Positions 63,894-64,000 of a DNA stretch of 64,000 nt are shown here, piece after piece (position 1 is the stretch's first letter; each line of letters starts with the position of its first letter). Where the stretch lies: positions 124,001 to 188,000 of the forward strand of contig JASBTI010000012.1 of assembly GCA_030148505.1 (NCBI GenBank), written 5' to 3'. A program made the translations under genes and the position numbers. The DNA comes from Rhodanobacter sp. (lineage in GTDB: Bacteria > Pseudomonadota > Gammaproteobacteria > Xanthomonadales > Rhodanobacteraceae). A model generated the notes under the pieces. It saw only the letters and a program-made list of their open reading frames with translations, had not been told where the DNA came from and searched no databases.

Positions 63894-63931
63894 GGCTTCG
63901 ACTTTGCAAAAGAGCGGGGTTGCGGTCGGCG

Positions 63932-63937
63932 ATTCTA
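63932..63937 (-). promoter_or_regulatory. Candidate -10 box of suhB
   Basis: TAGAAT on the minus strand (five of six to TATAAT), about 40 bp before the suhB ATG. The -35 is weak. The rest of 63894-64000 shows nothing else I can support. Confidence 0.45.
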
Positions 63938-64000
63938 ACAGAGGCGCGTTTGCAGGACATTCGAGCGTCGGACGGTGCTTCAGTTATCCTTGGCGGTTGT

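Overview
The window looks like chromosomal core DNA of a high-GC gammaproteobacterium of the order Lysobacterales (Xanthomonadales), most likely the family Rhodanobacteraceae. This is an inference from gene order (gshB-tonB-yqgE-ruvX-pyrB; pilGHIJ-chpABC; kdsD-kdsC-lptCAB-rpoN-hpf-hprK-rapZ-PTS; purM-purN beside DUF2066-perM-hda) and from protein character, not from a database search. I saw no rRNA, tRNA, CRISPR array, insertion sequence or prophage.

Layout. 1-2.8 kb: 3' end of pdxH coupled to a BtuF-like binding protein, then yggT and proC. 3.1-5.5 kb: the twitching ATPases pilT and pilU, closed by a 20-bp perfect hairpin. 5.5-7.9 kb: a BON-domain exported protein and a 579-aa lipoprotein of unknown function. 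8-11.8 kb: gshB, tonB, yqgE, ruvX and pyrB. 12.2-23.9 kb: the Pil-Chp chemosensory operon pilG-pilH-pilI-pilJ-chpA-chpB-chpC, without pilK. 24-26.2 kb: rsmE and bioA. 26.2-30.1 kb: a tightly overlapping run of gspN, hisN-like, nudE-like, cysQ and mazG. 30.1-40.4 kb, the most accessory-looking stretch: a small exported protein, an SLC13-type permease, a glutathione S-transferase, an alpha-glucan cluster (six-hairpin glycosidase, MFS sugar porter, GH13 amylase) interrupted by a GTAG-type REP pair, and yeiH with a divergent LysR regulator. 40.5-45 kb: a regulatory PTS (EI, HPr, EIIA-Man) with RapZ and HPr kinase. 45-50.7 kb: hpf, rpoN, LPS transport (lptB, lptA, lptC) and Kdo synthesis (kdsC, kdsD). 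50.9-58.4 kb: ibaG, murA, purine genes, perM and hda. 58.7-63 kb: an envelope-glycan cluster of two LABN membrane proteins around an ArnT-like GT39 glycosyltransferase and an asparagine-synthase-like amidotransferase. 63.1-63.9 kb: suhB.

How the parts relate. PilT/PilU retract type IV pili and the Pil-Chp operon signals to that machinery, so two loci about 7 kb apart serve surface motility. The 45-52 kb block links outer-membrane and wall precursors (Kdo, LPS export, MurA, RapZ) to sigma-54 and to a PTS phosphorelay that has no sugar permease here. The alpha-glucan genes form a small import-and-digest operon.

Points judged most worth checking: ChpB appears degenerate at both its receiver aspartate (Asn57) and its methylesterase serine (Ala388), and pilK is absent from the operon, which suggests loss of methylation-based adaptation. 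The LABN-GT39-amidotransferase-LABN cluster may be an uncharacterised envelope-sugar modification system. A REP arm supplies the stop codon of the sugar porter. The LysR gene appears to have a leaderless promoter. A Cys-rich 43-codon frame with a strong Shine-Dalgarno sequence sits between ptsH and ptsI.
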